In this document: piece after piece, positions 16,366-26,367 of the stretch
Layout: each line of letters opens with the position of its first letter
Numbering within the stretch: the stretch's first letter is position 1
DNA from: Methylobacterium sp. FF17
GTDB lineage: Bacteria > Pseudomonadota > Alphaproteobacteria > Rhizobiales > Beijerinckiaceae
DNA length: 64,000 nucleotides
Assembly: GCF_025813715.1 (NCBI RefSeq)
Contig: NZ_CP107532.1
Span: forward strand, 806,001 to 870,000
Direction of reading: 5' to 3'
The notes under the pieces: model-generated
What the model was told of the DNA's origin: nothing
What the model saw: only the letters and a program-made list of their open reading frames with translations
Databases searched by the model: none
Position numbers and translations under genes: made by a program

Positions 16366-17871
16366 TCAGGCTTCCGTGAACACCTCGTCGCGACTTCGCC
16401 GCAGCGACGGCAGCAACGCCGCCGCCAGGATCGTGAAGGCGACGAGGAACAGCACCGCGCTCACCGGACGCTCGAGGAAGACCAGTGCGTCGCCGCGCGA
16501 CAGGGTGAGCGCACGGCGCAGGTATTCCTCCATCAGCTTGCCCAGCACGAAGCCCAGCAGGAGCGGCGCGGGCTCGAAGCCGAACTTGATCAGTCCGTAT
16601 CCGAACACCCCGAAGGCGGCGATCAGCATGACGTCGGTGGGCAGCGAATTGATCGAGTAGATCCCGATCGAGCAGAACATCAGGATCGCGGGAAACATCA
16701 GCCGGTAAGGTACCTTCAGCAGGCGCACCCAGATGCCGACGAGCGGCAGGTTGATGACGAGCAGCATGAGGTTGCCGATCCACATCGACGCGATCATGCC
16801 CCAGAACAGATTGGGGTTCTTGGTCATCACGCCGGGGCCCGGAACGATGCCGTGGATCGTCATCGCGCCGACCATCAGCGCCATCACGGCGTTCGGCGGA
16901 ATGCCGAGGGTGAGGAGCGGGATGAAGGCCGTCTGCGCGCCGGCATTGTTGGCGCTCTCCGGCCCGGCGACCCCCTCGATGGCGCCGCGTCCGAAGCGGC
17001 TCGGATCGCGGGCGAGCCGCTTCTCGATCGTATAGGCGGCGAAGGGGCCGAGCACGGCGCCGTTGCCGGGCAGGATGCCCAGGATGGACCCGATCGCCGT
17101 CCCGCGCAGGGCAGAGGGTGCCGCCTGCCGAAGATCCGCGAGACTGGGAAGCAGGCGGCCGATCCGCGCCCGGGCGATCTCACGGGTCTCGGTCTGATCG
17201 AGGTTGCGCAGGATCTCGGCGACCCCGAACAGACCCATCGCCAGGACCGAGAAATCGACGCCGTCGGTAAGGAAGGCGAGGCCGAAGGTCATGCGCTCCT
17301 GGCCGGTCTCGAGGTCGGTGCCCACGGTGGCGAGCAGGATGCCGACCAGGATCATGGCCACGGCCTTGAGCACGGAGCCGTGCGCGAGGACGACGGCGAA
17401 GGCGAGCCCCATCACCATCAGGGCGAAATACTCCGCAGGCCCGAAGATCAGCGCAAGGCGCGTCAGCGGTGCGCCGAGCGCCGCGATCAGCAGCGTGGCG
17501 ACGGTACCGGCAAAGAACGAGCCGATGGCGGCGATGCCGAGCGCCACCCCGGCCCGGCCCTGGCGGGCCATCTGGTGACCGTCGAGGGTGGTGACGACCG
17601 AGGTCGCCTCGCCTGGGATGTTGACGAGGATCGCCGTGGTGGAGCCACCATACTGCGCCCCGTAATAGATCCCCGCGAGCATGATCAGGGCGCCGACGGG
17701 ATCGAGCCCGAAGGTGATCGGCAGGAGCATGGCGATGGTGGCGATCGGCCCGACGCCGGGCAGCACGCCGATCAGGGTGCCGACGAGGCAGCCCAGGAAG
17801 CAGAGCGTCACGTTCTGCAGGCTCAGCGCGACGGCAAAGCCGAGGCCGAGATTGGCGAGGAGATCCGTCAC
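16366..17871 (-). CDS. tctA: Tripartite tricarboxylate transporter large permease TctA
   Basis: 501-residue membrane protein with about 10-12 hydrophobic spans. It carries the family signatures GVLPGVGPIATIAMLLP and, in the second half, GILPGNGAVLGPFAAY, the duplicated G..PG.G motif, plus YYGAQYGGSTTAILVNIPGE. It forms the sodium- or proton-coupled channel with TctB. Fifteen bases separate it from tctB upstream. Confidence 0.96.
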   Translation of the reverse strand: MTDLLANLGLGFAVALSLQNVTLCFLGCLVGTLIGVLPGVGPIATIAMLLPITFGLDPVGALIMLAGIYYGAQYGGSTTAILVNIPGEATSVVTTLDGHQMARQGRAGVALGIAAIGSFFAGTVATLLIAALGAPLTRLALIFGPAEYFALMVMGLAFAVVLAHGSVLKAVAMILVGILLATVGTDLETGQERMTFGLAFLTDGVDFSVLAMGLFGVAEILRNLDQTETREIARARIGRLLPSLADLRQAAPSALRGTAIGSILGILPGNGAVLGPFAAYTIEKRLARDPSRFGRGAIEGVAGPESANNAGAQTAFIPLLTLGIPPNAVMALMVGAMTIHGIVPGPGVMTKNPNLFWGMIASMWIGNLMLLVINLPLVGIWVRLLKVPYRLMFPAILMFCSIGIYSINSLPTDVMLIAAFGVFGYGLIKFGFEPAPLLLGFVLGKLMEEYLRRALTLSRGDALVFLERPVSAVLFLVAFTILAAALLPSLRRSRDEVFTEA

Positions 17872-17886
17872 GTGCCGCGCTCCCGA

Positions 17887-18552
17887 TCAGGTCGTCATCG
17901 CGTGCGGCGCGACGTCGGTCCGGCCCCGGCGTGTGGAGCGGCGCTCCAGGGCGAGCAGGCCCAGGCCCGCCAGGGCGAGCGCACCGGCCGCGAGCCGCAG
18001 CAGCACGCGCGACGGAATCGTGCCGCTCGCCGCCTCGATCAGGGCGGTGGGGAAGATCGGGATGGGCAGGTTGAGCAGGTCGCCGAACAGCAGCATGCAT
18101 CCGGCGGTGAGGAGCAGGGCCAGGATCAGGAGTTCACGGAAGCGCGCCTCGGGCGTCGCATAGCCTCCGATGATCACCGCGAGCGGTCCCGCGACGATGA
18201 GGCCGAGGCCCGGACTGGCGAAGGGGCCGAGGGCGAAGGGCCGGATCGTCACCGCGAAGGCCAGGATCGCCAGCACGACGATGAGCGGGCCGCGCAGGCC
18301 GGAGGTCTGAAGGCCTGCCTCTTCGCGGACGAGGCCCGTCACGGCGAGCACGCCACCGCAGGCCGCGACACCGATCGCCACCCAGTGCGGCAGCATGCCC
18401 GGCCCCATGGACCCCAGTGTCCCCCGCGGCAGGTCGCTCGCGGCCCACATCCCGAACATCCCGAGCAGGACCAGCACGATGCCGGCCACGAAGCTCTGCG
18501 GCGCGCGCACGATGGACCGTGTCCGCCGCGCGCCGTCGGATGCGTCGCTCAT
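17887..18552 (-). CDS. tctB: Tripartite tricarboxylate transporter small permease TctB
   Basis: 221-residue protein with four to five hydrophobic helices (FVAGIVLVLLGMFGMWAA near the N-terminus, three more in the C-terminal half), fitting TctB although longer than the usual 150-180 residues. Small TTT subunits diverge strongly in sequence; the assignment rests on size, topology and position directly before tctA. First gene of the operon; an 11-bp-arm palindrome lies 64 bases upstream of its start. Confidence 0.85.
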   Translation of the reverse strand: MSDASDGARRTRSIVRAPQSFVAGIVLVLLGMFGMWAASDLPRGTLGSMGPGMLPHWVAIGVAACGGVLAVTGLVREEAGLQTSGLRGPLIVVLAILAFAVTIRPFALGPFASPGLGLIVAGPLAVIIGGYATPEARFRELLILALLLTAGCMLLFGDLLNLPIPIFPTALIEAASGTIPSRVLLRLAAGALALAGLGLLALERRSTRRGRTDVAPHAMTT

Positions 18553-19200
18553 CGTTTCCCCCTACGAGCCCCGCCTTCGTTTCTCGGGCGTTTGGCACGG
18601 CGATGTTCAGTTTCAGATTCGTTCCGACGGAACGAATCTCTCAGGATGGCCTAAGCGCTGCCTTGGCCGTCAGCGCCTCTGTCCACCCGGACGGATGCAG
18701 CCTGATGGATGAAGTTCGTCCTAGGTTGTTACTGAGAACCTATGCCGTAAATCGAAGTCTCTACAAGAGCCTGCATGCGCGCAGTCAACCGATTTCAAGT
18801 TCGGATCCGGGGATGCACAGATACGTGGCACGGCACGCTTTAATCCTTGTCCTCCGAAGGATCTTGCGTGCGCAGGTTTTCCTCGAAAGCAGCCGCTTCC
18901 CGCCGTGATTGCTTGACGAAGACCACGCTGCGTCCAGATTGCTGGAAGCCATCGTCGGGTTGCCCAGAAACCAAGGTGGCAGTTCTCGCTCCCCCGCCCG
19001 CCCGACGGGATCCGCACGGCCCCGCCTCGTCCCACTGTTCAGCATGATCATGCCGTGTCGGACCGAGCCGGGTCATGCGCCTTCCGGATGGACCATACCG
19101 GCGAACCAGGTTGCTTGCGGAAGGCGATGGACCGATCGTCGACGCCCGGATGCGCGCGATGACCGTCGTTCTCCCGGACGTCCGACGCTGTCCGGTCGTC
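18553..19200. other. Intergenic stretch between tctB and the chemoreceptor gene
   Basis: About 650 bases. The tctB-proximal part holds a perfect palindrome (18616-18638). In the remainder I see no open frame with a ribosome site or a recognisable product. Confidence 0.45.
18616..18638. promoter_or_regulatory. Perfect palindrome upstream of the tct operon, candidate operator
   Basis: GATTCGTTCCG and CGGAACGAATC flank a single central A, giving 11-bp perfect arms. The core TTCCG-A-CGGAA resembles operators of IclR- or GntR-type regulators. It sits 64-86 bases before tctB, a usual operator distance. No T-run follows, so a terminator is less likely. No regulator gene is adjacent. Confidence 0.55.
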
Positions 19201-21186
19201 TCAGGCGGCCTTCACAGCCATCAGGAACGTGCCGACTTCGCGACGAAGGCTCTCCGAGTGGTGTGAGAGCTCCTGTGCCGCGCCCAGCACCTGGGTCGCA
19301 GCATTGCCGGTGGAATCGGCGCCCAGGCGCACATCATCGATGCTGCCGACGACCTGCCCGGTTCCATTCGCCGCCTGCTGCACGTTTCGGGCGATCTCCT
19401 GTGTCGCGGCGCCCTGCTGCTCCATGGCGGCTGCGATGGCGTTCGAGGCCGCCGCCATCTGCCCGATCGTGCTGCCGATGGCCTGGATGGCCGTGACGGA
19501 GGCCTGCGTGACGTCCTGGATGGACGCGATATGCCCAGCGATCTCCTCGGTCGCCCGCGTGGTCTGACCCGCGAGTTCCTTCACCTCGGAGGCCACGACG
19601 GCAAAGCCCCGTCCGGCCTCGCCCGCCCGGGCCGCTTCGATGGTCGCATTCAGCGCCAGGAGATTCGTGTGCCCGGCAATCTTGTTGATCATCGCCACGA
19701 CGGTATCGATCCGCTCGGCAGCGCTGGCGAGTTGCCGGACCAGCCCATCCGTCCGGCGGGCCTCGTCGGCCGCCTGTTGCGCGATGCGGGCCGACTGGCC
19801 GGCCTGCTGCGTGATCTCCTGAATGGACGCGGACATCTCCTCGGTCGCCGCAGCGACCGTCTGCACATTTGCCGAGGTGTGTTCGGCCGCCCGCATCGCA
19901 CTGGTGGATTGGCGGGTCGTCTGCTCCGCGGTGCCTGCCATACCCTGGGCCGTGGCCTCCATCTCGGTGGCGGCGCCGGCCAGACCCTGCGTGAGGACGG
20001 AGACATTCGATTCGAACGCCTTCGTCAGGGCGTCGAGCTGGTCGGCACGCCGCATCTTCGCGTCCGCCTCCTCGGCCGCCGCGGCGTCCGCCTGCGCCTT
20101 GGCGATGAGCGCATCCTTGAAGACCTGCACCGCCCGCGCCATGGCGCCGAGTTCGTCGGACCTCCGGGCACCCGGGACCGCGACCCCATGGTCGCCTGCG
20201 GCGAGGCGCTGCATCGCCCCGGTCATCGCCGTCACCGGTTGGGAAACGCCGCGGCCGACGCGCCAGGCGAGGAGCCCACCGATGACAAGAGCGACGCCAC
20301 CGATCCCGATGACGCGTTGCCTCAGTGCGCCCGCATCCTCGGTCATCTCGGCCATGATCTGCCGCTGTTCCCGGACCGCCCGCTCGCGGGTCTCCTTGCC
20401 CAGGCCGATCAGGACGTCGCCCGTCTGCTTCAAGCTCTGATACGCGGTCTCGATCTCGGAAGCCCCCTTCAGGACCCCGTCGAGGGCTGTCCGGAAGGCG
20501 GCGACCTTCGCGTTCGCCACCTTCAGGGAGGCCTGGAGCAGGCCTGCCTCGTCGAGCCGCGACAGGGCCAGGAGTTCCCGGGTGTAGCGCCCGAACTCGA
20601 CCGTGGCGGTGCTGGCATCCGCCGGGTTGTTGCTGAATCGGAACAGGTAGACCGCGCTCATGCTGGCTTGAAGCGCCCGGTCGGCCCGGAAGGCCGCGGC
20701 CGCGAGCGCCGGCTCCTGTGCGGCGAGCTGGGCCATCGCGTAGCCCGCGTTCGAGAGCGCGGCACCGAGCTTCACCAGATCGCCGAGGGCGGCTTTCCGC
20801 TTCTGCATCACGCCGATGAGCGCATCGGTGCCGGTGACGTAGTCGAGCGCCCGGCTTCTGACCGCCGCGTCCTGACCGTCCGATGCCTGGCCGGCGCTCT
20901 CCGCCTTGAGGGCGGCGAGGCCTGTCCTGAGGTCGCTCAGCATCTCGCCCTGTTCGGTGCGCATGTAGTTGAGCACGAGGCGCCGCGTTCCGTTGAAGAG
21001 CAGTTCGAGGGCGCTTGCCTCCTCGGCTGCCTGCATGCGGGTGCCGGTGTTCTCGATCTCGGCGTTCAGCATGCTGACGCTTCGGAATGTGACGAGTGCG
21101 GATACGGTGAGGAGAAGCAGCACCACGCCGAAGCCGGCCAGAATGCGCTGGGAGACCGAAAGGCGGTCGAGACGGAGGGTGGACAT
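19201..21186 (-). CDS. Methyl-accepting chemotaxis protein
   Basis: Transmembrane chemoreceptor of 661 residues: first membrane helix at about 15-37, periplasmic helical sensor domain to about 295, second membrane helix ([15 protein letters not shown]) near 298-315, HAMP, then a signalling domain with the hairpin tip [20 protein letters not shown] and [14 protein letters not shown]. The sensor is a helical-bimodular-type domain in size, a class that often detects carboxylates, sometimes through binding proteins. It lies 20 bases after a TRAP-type binding protein gene and probably shares its transcript. Confidence 0.95.
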   Translation of the reverse strand: MSTLRLDRLSVSQRILAGFGVVLLLLTVSALVTFRSVSMLNAEIENTGTRMQAAEEASALELLFNGTRRLVLNYMRTEQGEMLSDLRTGLAALKAESAGQASDGQDAAVRSRALDYVTGTDALIGVMQKRKAALGDLVKLGAALSNAGYAMAQLAAQEPALAAAAFRADRALQASMSAVYLFRFSNNPADASTATVEFGRYTRELLALSRLDEAGLLQASLKVANAKVAAFRTALDGVLKGASEIETAYQSLKQTGDVLIGLGKETRERAVREQRQIMAEMTEDAGALRQRVIGIGGVALVIGGLLAWRVGRGVSQPVTAMTGAMQRLAAGDHGVAVPGARRSDELGAMARAVQVFKDALIAKAQADAAAAEEADAKMRRADQLDALTKAFESNVSVLTQGLAGAATEMEATAQGMAGTAEQTTRQSTSAMRAAEHTSANVQTVAAATEEMSASIQEITQQAGQSARIAQQAADEARRTDGLVRQLASAAERIDTVVAMINKIAGHTNLLALNATIEAARAGEAGRGFAVVASEVKELAGQTTRATEEIAGHIASIQDVTQASVTAIQAIGSTIGQMAAASNAIAAAMEQQGAATQEIARNVQQAANGTGQVVGSIDDVRLGADSTGNAATQVLGAAQELSHHSESLRREVGTFLMAVKAA

Positions 21187-21206
21187 GGGCGGGAGCCTCG
21201 AAGACC

Positions 21207-22190
21207 TTAGCGGACGGACTTGATCTGGCGGATCGTCTCGGCGCCGAATCGGGCGCTGAATCCGGCGGTCGCGGATTGCAGGCTCTGTTCGAAGGCCGTG
21301 CGATCGACCGAGGCGACCACCTTCATCCCGGCCTTGCGCAGTTCGTCCACGCCCTCGCGTTCGGCGCGTCCGGCCGCCTCGCGGGAGACCTGACCCGCCG
21401 CCCGAGCAGCCTCGGTGAAGGCCTTCTGTTCAGCAGGACCCAGGGCGTCCCAGGCCGGCTTCGACATGACCATGACGGCCCAGGAATAGACGTGACCACT
21501 GAGGGTCAGGTGCCGCTGGACCTTCTCGAAACGCGAGGCTGAGATCACCGCGATCGGGTTCTCCTGGCCGTCGAACTGCCCGGATTGCAGTGCGCCGTAG
21601 AGTGCCGGGAAGGCCAGGGGCTCCGCCTTCACGCCGAGGCTTCGAAAGCCCGTGAGCATGATGTCCGATTGCGGCACACGCATCGAAAGACCCTTGAGAT
21701 CCTCCGGTTTCGTGACCGGATGCTTGGAGTTGGTGATGTGGCGCATGCCGTTCTCGCCCCAGGCGAGCGCGATCATGCCTTTCTGCTGGAACTTCTTCAG
21801 GTAATCCTGCCCGACCGCGCCGTCGAAGACGCCGTGCGCGTGGCTCGCGTCGCGGAACAGGAACGGAATGTCGAAGACCCCGAATTCGGGGATGATGCTG
21901 GAGAAGGGCGCACTCGTGATGAAGGCGATGTCGAGGTGCCCGAGGCGAAGTTCCTCCGCCATCTCGACCTCACCACCGACGGCGCCGTTCGGATACAGTT
22001 CGACGCGATACGCATTGCCGGTGCGCTTGGCGACGTCCTTGGCGAAGCGCTCTGCCCCTGCCCCGAGCTGCGAATTCTCGGCGAAGAGGTAGCCGAGCCT
22101 GAGGACGCGCTCCTGTGCCTGCGCGTGCGTGATGGCTAAAATCGAGCATAGCCCGACGATCGTCGCTGCAACTCTGAGACGTCCAAGCAC
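21207..22190 (-). CDS. TRAP-type C4-dicarboxylate binding protein (DctP family)
   Basis: 327-residue exported protein: signal peptide ending THAQAQE, then [21 protein letters not shown] as in DctP proteins. The conserved carboxylate-clamping region [20 protein letters not shown] holds the typical Arg, and [19 protein letters not shown] is the family signature. No DctQ or DctM membrane subunit gene is near, so it is an orphan binding protein. The next gene, 20 bases downstream, is a chemoreceptor, which suggests a role in sensing rather than, or besides, transport. Confidence 0.92.
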   Translation of the reverse strand: MLGRLRVAATIVGLCSILAITHAQAQERVLRLGYLFAENSQLGAGAERFAKDVAKRTGNAYRVELYPNGAVGGEVEMAEELRLGHLDIAFITSAPFSSIIPEFGVFDIPFLFRDASHAHGVFDGAVGQDYLKKFQQKGMIALAWGENGMRHITNSKHPVTKPEDLKGLSMRVPQSDIMLTGFRSLGVKAEPLAFPALYGALQSGQFDGQENPIAVISASRFEKVQRHLTLSGHVYSWAVMVMSKPAWDALGPAEQKAFTEAARAAGQVSREAAGRAEREGVDELRKAGMKVVASVDRTAFEQSLQSATAGFSARFGAETIRQIKSVR

Positions 22191-22444
22191 CGAAGTATCC
22201 TATGCGATAGTCGCACGGTGTTTAGACGCATGTACTTAAAAGAGCCTTGACGGCTCAGGAGGCGAGCCTTGGCTCTCGTGCACTCTCAGACATCTCGGGG
22301 CGCGAGCGATCCGCTACTTTCGAAGCCCATCCCTGGGACAACTGCTCTTGCCGAAAGCCTCGGAGGGCTGGCGCGGCGCAAGACACATGCGGCGAGACAC
22401 TCTGGGCATGTCGGCATACCCGGCATGTCGTGAGGCGCCTCCGC

Positions 22445-23014
22445 TCAGAGGCGCGAGATGTAGGCTGCGAGATCGCGGATCTCATCGTCCTTCAGGCCCT
22501 GCGCCGCCTCGTTCATGGCCGGGTCGTAGCCGGGCCGGGCGTTCGACCGATAGCCGGTGAGAGCGGCGGCCAGGTATTCCTCGCGCTGGCCGCGGATGCG
22601 CGGGATGCTGTCGCGCCCCGTCAGATCCGCCGTGTGGCAGGAATTGCATTGGTGCTTCGCGATCAGTGCCTGCGCGCGCGTCGTCAGTGCCGCGTCCGGC
22701 GCTCCACCCGTGGCGACCGGCGCGGGCAGCGCCCCGAGTGCGTCCGAGTAGCTGCGCAGATCGTCGTCGGAGAGGCCGGCGGCCATCTCGTTCATCGGCG
22801 GAGCCTGGCGCTGCCCCTCCCGGAACTGGAAGAGCTGCGTGACGATGTAGTCGGGCATCTGGGCGCCGAGCGAGGGCACCCCCGCCGTCTCCGAGGTGCC
22901 ACCCGCGCCGTGACAGGCGAGGCACGGGGCGAGCCGCTCCCCTAGCGGGGCGGCCGACGCCGTCCCGATGAGGAGGGTTGCGAGCAGGGCGCCGAGGTTG
23001 TGACGCGGTCTCAT
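22445..23014 (-). CDS. Exported di-heme cytochrome c
   Basis: 189-residue c-type cytochrome: signal peptide with SAA cleavage site, first heme motif CLACH (about 31-35), second CNSCH (about 123-127), and Met ligand candidates in PMNEMAAGLSDDDLR and AMNEAAQGLKDDEIR. The duplicated layout resembles cytochrome c4 / alcohol-dehydrogenase-type cytochromes. ATG 23014 overlaps the stop of the upstream dehydrogenase gene by four bases, so the two are translationally coupled, and it is probably the electron acceptor of that enzyme. Confidence 0.93.
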   Translation of the reverse strand: MRPRHNLGALLATLLIGTASAAPLGERLAPCLACHGAGGTSETAGVPSLGAQMPDYIVTQLFQFREGQRQAPPMNEMAAGLSDDDLRSYSDALGALPAPVATGGAPDAALTTRAQALIAKHQCNSCHTADLTGRDSIPRIRGQREEYLAAALTGYRSNARPGYDPAMNEAAQGLKDDEIRDLAAYISRL

Positions 23015-24258
23015 TTCGTGGTGCTGATCCGGTAGATCGCGCCGTTGTAATCGTCCGACACGAGTAGCGCACCGTCGTTGGCGACGAGCACGTCGACGGG
23101 GCGGCCGGCATACTTGTTGTCCTGCAGGAAGCCGGTCAGGAAAGGTTCGAGCGAGGACACCTTTCCATCGGGCCCGAGCTTGGCCACCACCACGTCGCCC
23201 CCGAGCTTCGTCGTGCGGTTCCAGGAGCCGTGATGCGCGATGAACATGGCGTTCCGGTACGCGGCCGGAAACATCGCGCCGGTGTAGAAGCGCAGGCCCA
23301 GCGCGGCGGTGTGCGCGCCGAGGAGTGCGGCCGGCCCCGAGAACTCGGTGCAGGAACGGCCCCATCCGTATTCTGGGTCGGTGAATGTGCCCTGGTGACA
23401 GAACGGGAAACCGAAATGTTGTTTGCCGGGCTCGGCGAGGACGTTGAGCTCGTCGTTCGGGATGTCCTCGGACACCCAGTCGCGGCCGTTATCCGTGAAC
23501 CAGAGCTGCTTCGTCGTCGGGTTCCAGTCGAAGCCGACGGTGTTGCGGACGCCCCGGGCGATCACCTCGACATTCTTACCGTCGAGGTCCATCCGCCGGA
23601 TCTGGGCGTGGGTCTCGGGTGGCATGGTGATGTTGCCGGGCGCGCCGATCGGTACGTAGAGCTTGTCGTCGGGCCCGATGGCGATGAACTTCCAGCCATG
23701 CGCCTCGTCCTTGGGGAGGTCGTCGTAGACCAGCGTCGGCTTCGGAACGTCGTCGAGATGCTTCTCGATGCCGTCGTAGCGCCAGATCTTCGACAGTTCG
23801 GCGACGTAGAGCGACCCATCGTGGAACGCGAGCCCGTTGGGCCGATGCAGGCCGGTGGCGATGGTCTTGACCTGACGCTTCCCGTCCGCGTCGCGCTTCT
23901 CGGGGATCGCATAGACCTTGCCGACCGTCCGGGTGCCGACGAAGAGCGTGCCGTCCGGGCCCTGGCGCATGGACCGACCGTTCGCGAGTCCGCTGGCATA
24001 GACTTCGATCTCGAAGCCGTCCGGCACCTTGAGCTTGTCGAGCGGCAGCTTTGCCAGCGGCGTCGCGAGAGGGGGGCCGGCGATGGGTGCGAGTTTGGCG
24101 GCGTCCCCGCCCTCCGGACGACCATACAGCGCAGAGCCCCGATCGACAGGTTGCGCTGCCCCCGCGGGTAAGCTCGCGGGCTGCTGCGCAGCAACACCCT
24201 GCAGCGTGAGCGAGCCGAGTAGGATCACAGCGAGACTTCGTGTCAGGGCAACACTCAC
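23011..24258 (-). CDS. Soluble PQQ-type sugar dehydrogenase (sorbosone/aldose dehydrogenase-like)
   Basis: Exported six-bladed beta-propeller of 415 residues. GTG 24258 has GGAGAG upstream and gives a signal peptide (TRSLAVILLGSLTLQGVAA). Motifs of the GSDH/sorbosone dehydrogenase family: VPDGFEIEVYASGLANGRSM, GLHRPNGLAFHDGSLYVAE, GVRNTVGFDWNP and WFTDNGRDW, and HHGSWNR near the C-terminus. Family members use PQQ and calcium in the periplasm to oxidise aldoses or sorbosone. Coupled to a di-heme cytochrome c gene, so electrons probably pass to the respiratory chain. True substrate unknown. Confidence 0.9.
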   Translation of the reverse strand: MSVALTRSLAVILLGSLTLQGVAAQQPASLPAGAAQPVDRGSALYGRPEGGDAAKLAPIAGPPLATPLAKLPLDKLKVPDGFEIEVYASGLANGRSMRQGPDGTLFVGTRTVGKVYAIPEKRDADGKRQVKTIATGLHRPNGLAFHDGSLYVAELSKIWRYDGIEKHLDDVPKPTLVYDDLPKDEAHGWKFIAIGPDDKLYVPIGAPGNITMPPETHAQIRRMDLDGKNVEVIARGVRNTVGFDWNPTTKQLWFTDNGRDWVSEDIPNDELNVLAEPGKQHFGFPFCHQGTFTDPEYGWGRSCTEFSGPAALLGAHTAALGLRFYTGAMFPAAYRNAMFIAHHGSWNRTTKLGGDVVVAKLGPDGKVSSLEPFLTGFLQDNKYAGRPVDVLVANDGALLVSDDYNGAIYRISTTK

Positions 24259-24665
24259 GAGCGCTCTCTCCGGTGGACATGCCGAGCGCGGACACCGTTC
24301 ATCCGGCTCTTTGTTGGATACGTTATTCACTGTCACGGCGCGGAACGCGAGCGGCATCTTCGCGCCTGCCCCAACGAGAGGTGCGCTTTGTCAGGCGCGC
24401 TACGACCAGGAAGATCTCAAACCTGCAGGGTGTCGCCATCGCTTTCGCGCTAGGCGTGGCAACACTGCAGGATCTCCTGCGCCCTTATGTTCTTGAAGCG
24501 GCCCGTCCCAGAGCCACTCAACCGAACCGGAGAGCGCACGGCCGGATCGTGTCCCAGCCGTGTCGTAGGACTTCCTCGACGTCCTCTGCCGTGGACGCCG
24601 TTCATTACGGCCAGGACCCCGCATAGAGTCCAAACTTGTGCTTACAGACCTATACTCCGTAGAAT
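24259..24665. other. Intergenic stretch, no gene seen
   Basis: About 400 bases between the TetR gene and the dehydrogenase gene, both on the minus strand. It should contain the dehydrogenase promoter; no distinctive motif or open frame with a ribosome site was seen. Confidence 0.4.
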
Positions 24666-25373
24666 TCAAGATTTTGCGGCATCCTTGACACTATCGATGA
24701 AGATCGGCGCCGCGCCCTTCAAGAATGCCCCGACGTCGTCGGCGATGACCTGTGAGAGGTCATCGGGGATTGGCCAGCCATAGACGAACTTACGGATGGC
24801 CAGGTAGAAGATTTTCCCGTGCAGTGCCCAGGCGGCCTCGGTCTCGCGCTCGGTCAGGGGCACGATCTCGGGAGTGGGAAGGTTCAAGTCTTCCCGCATC
24901 TCCGCGCAGATGGGGTGGATCACCCGGTCGCGGATGATGGCGAGGTAGCGGGGGGCGATGTCGTAGCCCTTCAGGCCCGAGAACACGAAGATCCGCACCC
25001 AGACGTAATCGAAGATCTTCTCGGCGTATTCTCGATAGAACCGCAGGATGCGCGTCTCGAGCGCCTGCGACCGGTCCTGCACCAAGCCGCCCCAGGCCGG
25101 GTTCCAGCGCTGGACGTAGACATGCTCGTAGACCCGATCGAGCAACGCTTCCTTCGTGGGGAAGTAGCGAAAGATCGCCGAATGCGTGATGCCGATCTCA
25201 CGGGCCAGTTCGCGCGTCTGCCCGGCTAGGCCGTGCTCCGCGAAGAACTGTGCCGCCGCCTCGACGATCTGCTGCTCGCGCTGCGCGGCGGGCAAGCGTC
25301 GCCTGACGGCGGGCGCGGCCGCCTTCGCTTCATCGACGAACACTTCCGAGGCGCGGGCATCGGGAAGATCCAT
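24666..25373 (-). CDS. TetR/AcrR family transcriptional regulator
   Basis: 235-residue regulator. The N-terminal helix-turn-helix is clear: QIVEAAAQFFAEHGLAGQ, then LAREIGITHSAIFRYFPTKEALLDRVYEH (about 40-90). The C-terminal ligand domain is helical with many aromatic residues. ATG 25373 (MDLPDARASEV) is preferred; an in-frame ATG at 25448 would put the start inside the likely control region. It diverges from the molybdenum hydroxylase/ABC operon starting 115 bases away and is the obvious candidate to control it. Confidence 0.92.
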   Translation of the reverse strand: MDLPDARASEVFVDEAKAAAPAVRRRLPAAQREQQIVEAAAQFFAEHGLAGQTRELAREIGITHSAIFRYFPTKEALLDRVYEHVYVQRWNPAWGGLVQDRSQALETRILRFYREYAEKIFDYVWVRIFVFSGLKGYDIAPRYLAIIRDRVIHPICAEMREDLNLPTPEIVPLTERETEAAWALHGKIFYLAIRKFVYGWPIPDDLSQVIADDVGAFLKGAAPIFIDSVKDAAKS

Positions 25374-25488
25374 GCTTCGTGACCGCTTGGTTATTTCGCT
25401 TGACGACACCTTGGAACCCTGGATAGCTTGTAACCAACTGGTCAACAACGAGTGACCGGACCAAGATGCGGCCTTTGGGAGGACGCTG

Positions 25489-26367
25489 ATGAAGGCTCGT
25501 GCCTTCGATTACCGCCGCGTGGCAAGCGTGGCGGAGGCGCTCGACGCCTATGCGGCCTGTTCCGGCGAGGCGCGCTACCTCGCCGGCGGCCAAAGCCTGC
25601 TGCCGGCTCTGAACCTGCGCCTCGACGCCCCGGATCTCCTCATCGACATCGGACGGATCGAGGCGTTGCGCGGCATCGCCATCGACGGGGAATCCCTGCG
25701 GATCGGCGCCCTGACCCGCCATGCGGAGACCCTGGCATCCCCCCTCATCGGCGCCCACGCACCAATCCTGACCCAGGCCGCTGCCTACATGGCGCACCCG
25801 GCGATCCGTAATCTCGGCACGATGGGCGGCAGCCTCTCGCTGGCCGATCCCGCCTCCGAACTGCCGGCCTGCATGCGCGCCCTCGGTGCCACCCTGGAGA
25901 TCACCGGGCCCGACGGTGTTCGCGCCGTGGCGGCAGACGACTTCTTCCGGGATCTGTACGAGACGGCCCTGGTTCCGGGCGAACTTCTGACGGCGGTCCG
26001 TGTGCCGCTCGCCGCACCCGGGTCGCGGATGCACTTCTCCGAGATCGCCCGCCGTCGCGGCGACTACGCCATGGTGGGGCTCGCGGCGAACCTCGTGCTG
26101 GCGGACGGGATCGTGACCTCGGCCCGGTTCGGTTTCTGCTCGGTGGGGCCGACCCCCATGCGGGCCCCCGCGACGGAGGCGATGCTCACGGGACGCCCGC
26201 TCGACCCCGACGCCATCGCGGCGGCCCGCGCGGCCCTGGCGGAAGACCTCTCGCCGGACGACGACGACAGTCTCTCGGGAGCGGCCCGGATGCATCTCGC
26301 CCGCGTCCTGCTCGGCCGGGTTCTGGCGACCCTCGGTGACGGCCGCGTCGAGGCGGTGGCCGCATGA
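25489..26367 (+). CDS. Molybdenum hydroxylase, FAD-binding medium subunit (CoxM/XdhB-like)
   Basis: 292-residue FAD subunit of a three-part xanthine-oxidase-family enzyme. FAD pyrophosphate motifs are present: YLAGGQSLLPALNLRL (about 29-44) and LGTMGGSLSLADPASELP (about 109-126), followed by a CO-dehydrogenase-type flavoprotein C-terminal domain. GAGGAC..GATG gives the ribosome site. Its stop overlaps the next gene's ATG by four bases, so the subunits are translationally coupled. First gene of the nine-gene operon. Confidence 0.96.
   Translation: MKARAFDYRRVASVAEALDAYAACSGEARYLAGGQSLLPALNLRLDAPDLLIDIGRIEALRGIAIDGESLRIGALTRHAETLASPLIGAHAPILTQAAAYMAHPAIRNLGTMGGSLSLADPASELPACMRALGATLEITGPDGVRAVAADDFFRDLYETALVPGELLTAVRVPLAAPGSRMHFSEIARRRGDYAMVGLAANLVLADGIVTSARFGFCSVGPTPMRAPATEAMLTGRPLDPDAIAAARAALAEDLSPDDDDSLSGAARMHLARVLLGRVLATLGDGRVEAVAA

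Noticed and set aside
16852..18654. Plus-strand frame of 600 codons opposite tctA-tctB
   Set aside because: Antisense to recognised transporter genes; charged low-complexity sequence.
25373..25489. TetR operator in the divergent intergenic region
   Set aside because: An ACCA-AC-TGGT dyad exists, but outward symmetry breaks after four bases; too weak to call without comparison of related genomes.
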